From: an uncultured Clostridia bacterium
GTDB lineage: Bacteria > Bacillota_A > Clostridia > Christensenellales > Aristaeellaceae
Direction: 5' to 3'
Assembly: GCA_945871545.1 (NCBI GenBank)
Contig: CAMBWJ010000065.1
Location: 1 to 8,244 of the forward strand
Length of the DNA stretch: 8,244 nucleotides
This document shows, piece by piece, positions 7,069 to 8,244 of this stretch (position 1 is the stretch's first letter; every line of letters begins with the position of its first letter). Under the pieces are notes generated by a model. That model worked only from the letters and a program-made list of their open reading frames with translations. It was not told the origin of the DNA and did not search any database. Both the position numbers and the translations under genes were made by a program.

Positions 7069-7097
7069 AGTATAGCCCGAACGCCCGGATTTGTCAA
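7069..7097 (-). promoter_or_regulatory. Strong promoter of the isomerase gene
   Basis: TTGACA (7092-7097, 6/6) and TATACT (7069-7074, 5/6) are separated by 17 bp on the minus strand. The predicted start is near 7062, leaving a leader of about 78 nt. A small GC-rich hairpin can form at 7016-7027 in that leader. Confidence 0.87.
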
Positions 7098-7144
7098 CCG
7101 AAAACTGTGCGAGTCCGCCGCAGCCGGCAATCTTCCGCCGTATC

Positions 7145-7173
7145 TTGAAAAAGGGAAGCAAGCTTGCTATAAT
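7145..7173 (+). promoter_or_regulatory. Strong promoter of the hydrolase-VOC operon, with spacer palindrome
   Basis: TTGAAA (7145-7150, 5/6) and TATAAT (7168-7173, 6/6) are separated by 17 bp. The spacer ends in GCAAGCTTGC (7158-7167), a perfect 10-bp palindrome that touches the -10 box and could be an operator. Transcription should start near 7180, giving a 5' leader of about 38 nt. The -35 box lies 47 bp from the -35 box of the divergent isomerase promoter. Confidence 0.85.
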
Positions 7174-7217
7174 AGGGACAGCAATGTCATAACAATGCGC
7201 GCGAAAGGGGCGAACCC

Positions 7218-8138
7218 ATGAAAACTGTACAGACCGTATGCGGCCCCGCGCTCCCGTCGGAGCTGGGCCACTTTCAGATGCACGAGCACTTGTTCGTTGC
7301 CGAGGGTTCCGGCACGCTCCGCTTCCCGGCGCTGCTGGCCGACGACTGCGAACGCTCCGCGCGGGAGGCCGCGCGCTACGTCTCCCGGGGCGGCGGCGGC
7401 TTTCTGGATGCACAGCCCGTGGACGCCGGGCGCAACGCCGCCATGCTGCGGGAAATTGCCCGCGCATCCGGCGCAAAGATCGTCTGCGTGACCGGCTATC
7501 ATCTTCCCCACTTCTATCCGGAGGAGCACTGGATTCACTCCGAGGATGAGCGCGCACTGTTCGCCCGCTTTCGCGAAGAGCTGCAAAACGGCTGCGTAGA
7601 GTGCCGCGAGGTTCGGCCCGGCGCGGTGAAGGCAGCCCTGGGCAGGGAGGGTCTGGATGCGCGCGCGGAGGTGAAGCTGCGCGCCGCAGCCCGGGCCGCG
7701 GCGGAGGCGGACGTGCCCATCGTGATTCACACGGAGAAGGGCGCGGGCGGCGTGGAGGCCGTGCAGCTCTGCCGCGAGGCGGGACTTGCTCCCGCGCGCA
7801 TCCTGATCTGCCACGTCGACCGACAGGCGGACGATTTCGCGCCCCATGACGCCATCGCCGCGACCGGCGCGATGCTGGAGTACGACACCATCGGCCGCTT
7901 CAAGTATCACGACGATGCGTCCGAGATCCGGCTGATCCGGCACATGATCGAGGGCGGGCATCTAGAGCAGCTGCTGCTGTCGCTGGACACCACAAACCAG
8001 CGCCTGTCCACCTACGGCGGCGAGATCGGCCTGGACTACATCCTGAACGCCTTCCTCCCCGCACTGCGCGACGCGGGCGTTCCGGAGGAGCAGATCCGCA
8101 GCATGACCATCGAAAATCCGCGGCGGGCCTTCGCCTGA
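7218..8138 (+). CDS. Phosphotriesterase-family metal-dependent hydrolase
   Basis: This 306-residue protein belongs to the amidohydrolase superfamily, phosphotriesterase/PHP group (COG1735-like): TIM-barrel enzymes that use a binuclear metal site to cleave phosphoesters or lactones. The expected ligands are visible in order: HxH at H22/H24 (MHEHL), a lysine at 138 (GAVKAALG) that would be carboxylated to bridge the metals, H171 (VIHTEKG), H199 (ICHVD) and D257 (LSLDTT). A GYHLPHFYP segment (93-101) fits the conserved GFY-type loop. No signal peptide is seen, so it acts in the cytosol. Length is typical. The start at 7218 follows AAAGGGG (7204-7210) at 7 nt. A VOC-fold gene follows after 43 bp with no terminator, so the two are probably cotranscribed. 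The natural substrate is unknown; a lactone or sugar phosphoester is as likely as a phosphotriester. Confidence 0.92.
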   Translation: MKTVQTVCGPALPSELGHFQMHEHLFVAEGSGTLRFPALLADDCERSAREAARYVSRGGGGFLDAQPVDAGRNAAMLREIARASGAKIVCVTGYHLPHFYPEEHWIHSEDERALFARFREELQNGCVECREVRPGAVKAALGREGLDARAEVKLRAAARAAAEADVPIVIHTEKGAGGVEAVQLCREAGLAPARILICHVDRQADDFAPHDAIAATGAMLEYDTIGRFKYHDDASEIRLIRHMIEGGHLEQLLLSLDTTNQRLSTYGGEIGLDYILNAFLPALRDAGVPEEQIRSMTIENPRRAFA

Positions 8139-8167
8139 CGCGAACGGAAACCATCGCCAAAACCATG

Positions 8168-8174
8168 AGGAGGT
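8168..8174 (+). promoter_or_regulatory. Strong ribosome binding site for the VOC gene
   Basis: AGGAGGT ends seven bases before the ATG at 8182 and is close to fully complementary to the 16S rRNA 3' end. It decides the start of the truncated gene at the window edge. Confidence 0.88.
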
Positions 8175-8181
8175 AAGAGAA

Positions 8182-8244
8182 ATGAACCGCGCTGACAGCT
8201 TTCGCAACAATGTGACCGGCATCCAGCACCTGGGCATCCCCACC
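8182..8244 (+). CDS. Probable VOC-family (glyoxalase/dioxygenase fold) protein, N-terminus only
   Basis: Only 21 codons are inside the window: MNRADSFRNN then VTGIQHLGIPT. The ending resembles the first strand of vicinal-oxygen-chelate domains, where a histidine in an HLGIP/HIGIP-type motif is a metal ligand; here it would be H16. The gene is 43 bp downstream of the phosphotriesterase-family hydrolase, with an excellent ribosome site, and should share its transcript. With so little sequence the family call is tentative and the function (lyase, isomerase, dioxygenase or binding protein) cannot be given. Confidence 0.6.
   Translation, partial: MNRADSFRNNVTGIQHLGIPT

Noticed and set aside
5380..7221. 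Plus-strand open frame of 613 codons crossing two genes and an intergenic gap
   Set aside because: It runs antisense through two recognisable genes, their terminator and promoters, so it cannot be a real gene as drawn.
7167..7961. Minus-strand open frame of 264 codons opposite the hydrolase
   Set aside because: The sense frame carries all phosphotriesterase-family metal ligands; the antisense frame has none and also crosses the hydrolase promoter.
8165..8176. Micro-frame ATG AGG AGG TAA before the VOC gene
   Set aside because: It is simply the Shine-Dalgarno sequence preceded by a chance ATG.
1..8244. Search for CRISPR arrays, insertion sequences, tRNA genes, attachment sites and long repeats
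   Set aside because: No regularly spaced repeats, transposase motifs, cloverleaf-like sequence or flanking duplications were seen by eye on either strand.

Overview
The window reads as chromosome from a GC-rich bacterium, most likely a member of the Bacillota (Clostridia-like). The reasons are strong AGGAGG-type ribosome binding sites at 6-9 nt spacing, near-consensus sigma-A/sigma-70 promoters in short AT-rich gaps, intrinsic-terminator hairpins, and a TAXI-type TRAP transporter whose receptor and fused permease look Clostridia-like. This placement is inferred from style; no rRNA or other phylogenetic marker was compared. No mobile element, CRISPR array, tRNA or rRNA was seen.

Layout. Five of the seven genes lie on the minus strand. 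Reading from high to low coordinates, these are: a cupin-type glucose-6-phosphate isomerase (6385-6984) with its own promoter and terminator; a sugar-nucleotidyltransferase-like protein (5281-6192) with its own extended -10 promoter and a 3' hairpin; a two-gene TRAP operon consisting of a TAXI-family solute receptor (4019-4963) and a fused DctQ-DctM permease (1831-3879), with two RNA hairpins between the genes and a strong intrinsic terminator after them; and lepA/EF4 (start at 1709, running off the left edge with about 30 C-terminal residues missing). On the plus strand, diverging from the isomerase gene, are a phosphotriesterase-family metal hydrolase (7218-8138) and the first 21 codons of a probable VOC/glyoxalase-fold protein (8182 to the right edge).

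How the genes work together. The TAXI receptor and fused permease form one secondary uptake system: the receptor captures an unknown, probably anionic, solute outside the membrane and delivers it to the Na+ or H+ driven permease. The isomerase interconverts glucose-6-P and fructose-6-P, and the nucleotidyltransferase probably activates a sugar phosphate or related phosphate ester. The hydrolase and VOC genes look like a small catabolic or detoxification operon. The isomerase and hydrolase genes are transcribed away from each other from two good promoters about 50 bp apart, each carrying a perfect palindrome, so shared or paired control is possible. LepA is a translation housekeeping gene and is separated from its TRAP neighbour by a terminator.

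No clearly unprecedented system was found. The items most worth following are the hydrolase-VOC pair, the tandem hairpins between the receptor and permease genes, and the operator-like palindromes in the divergent promoter region.
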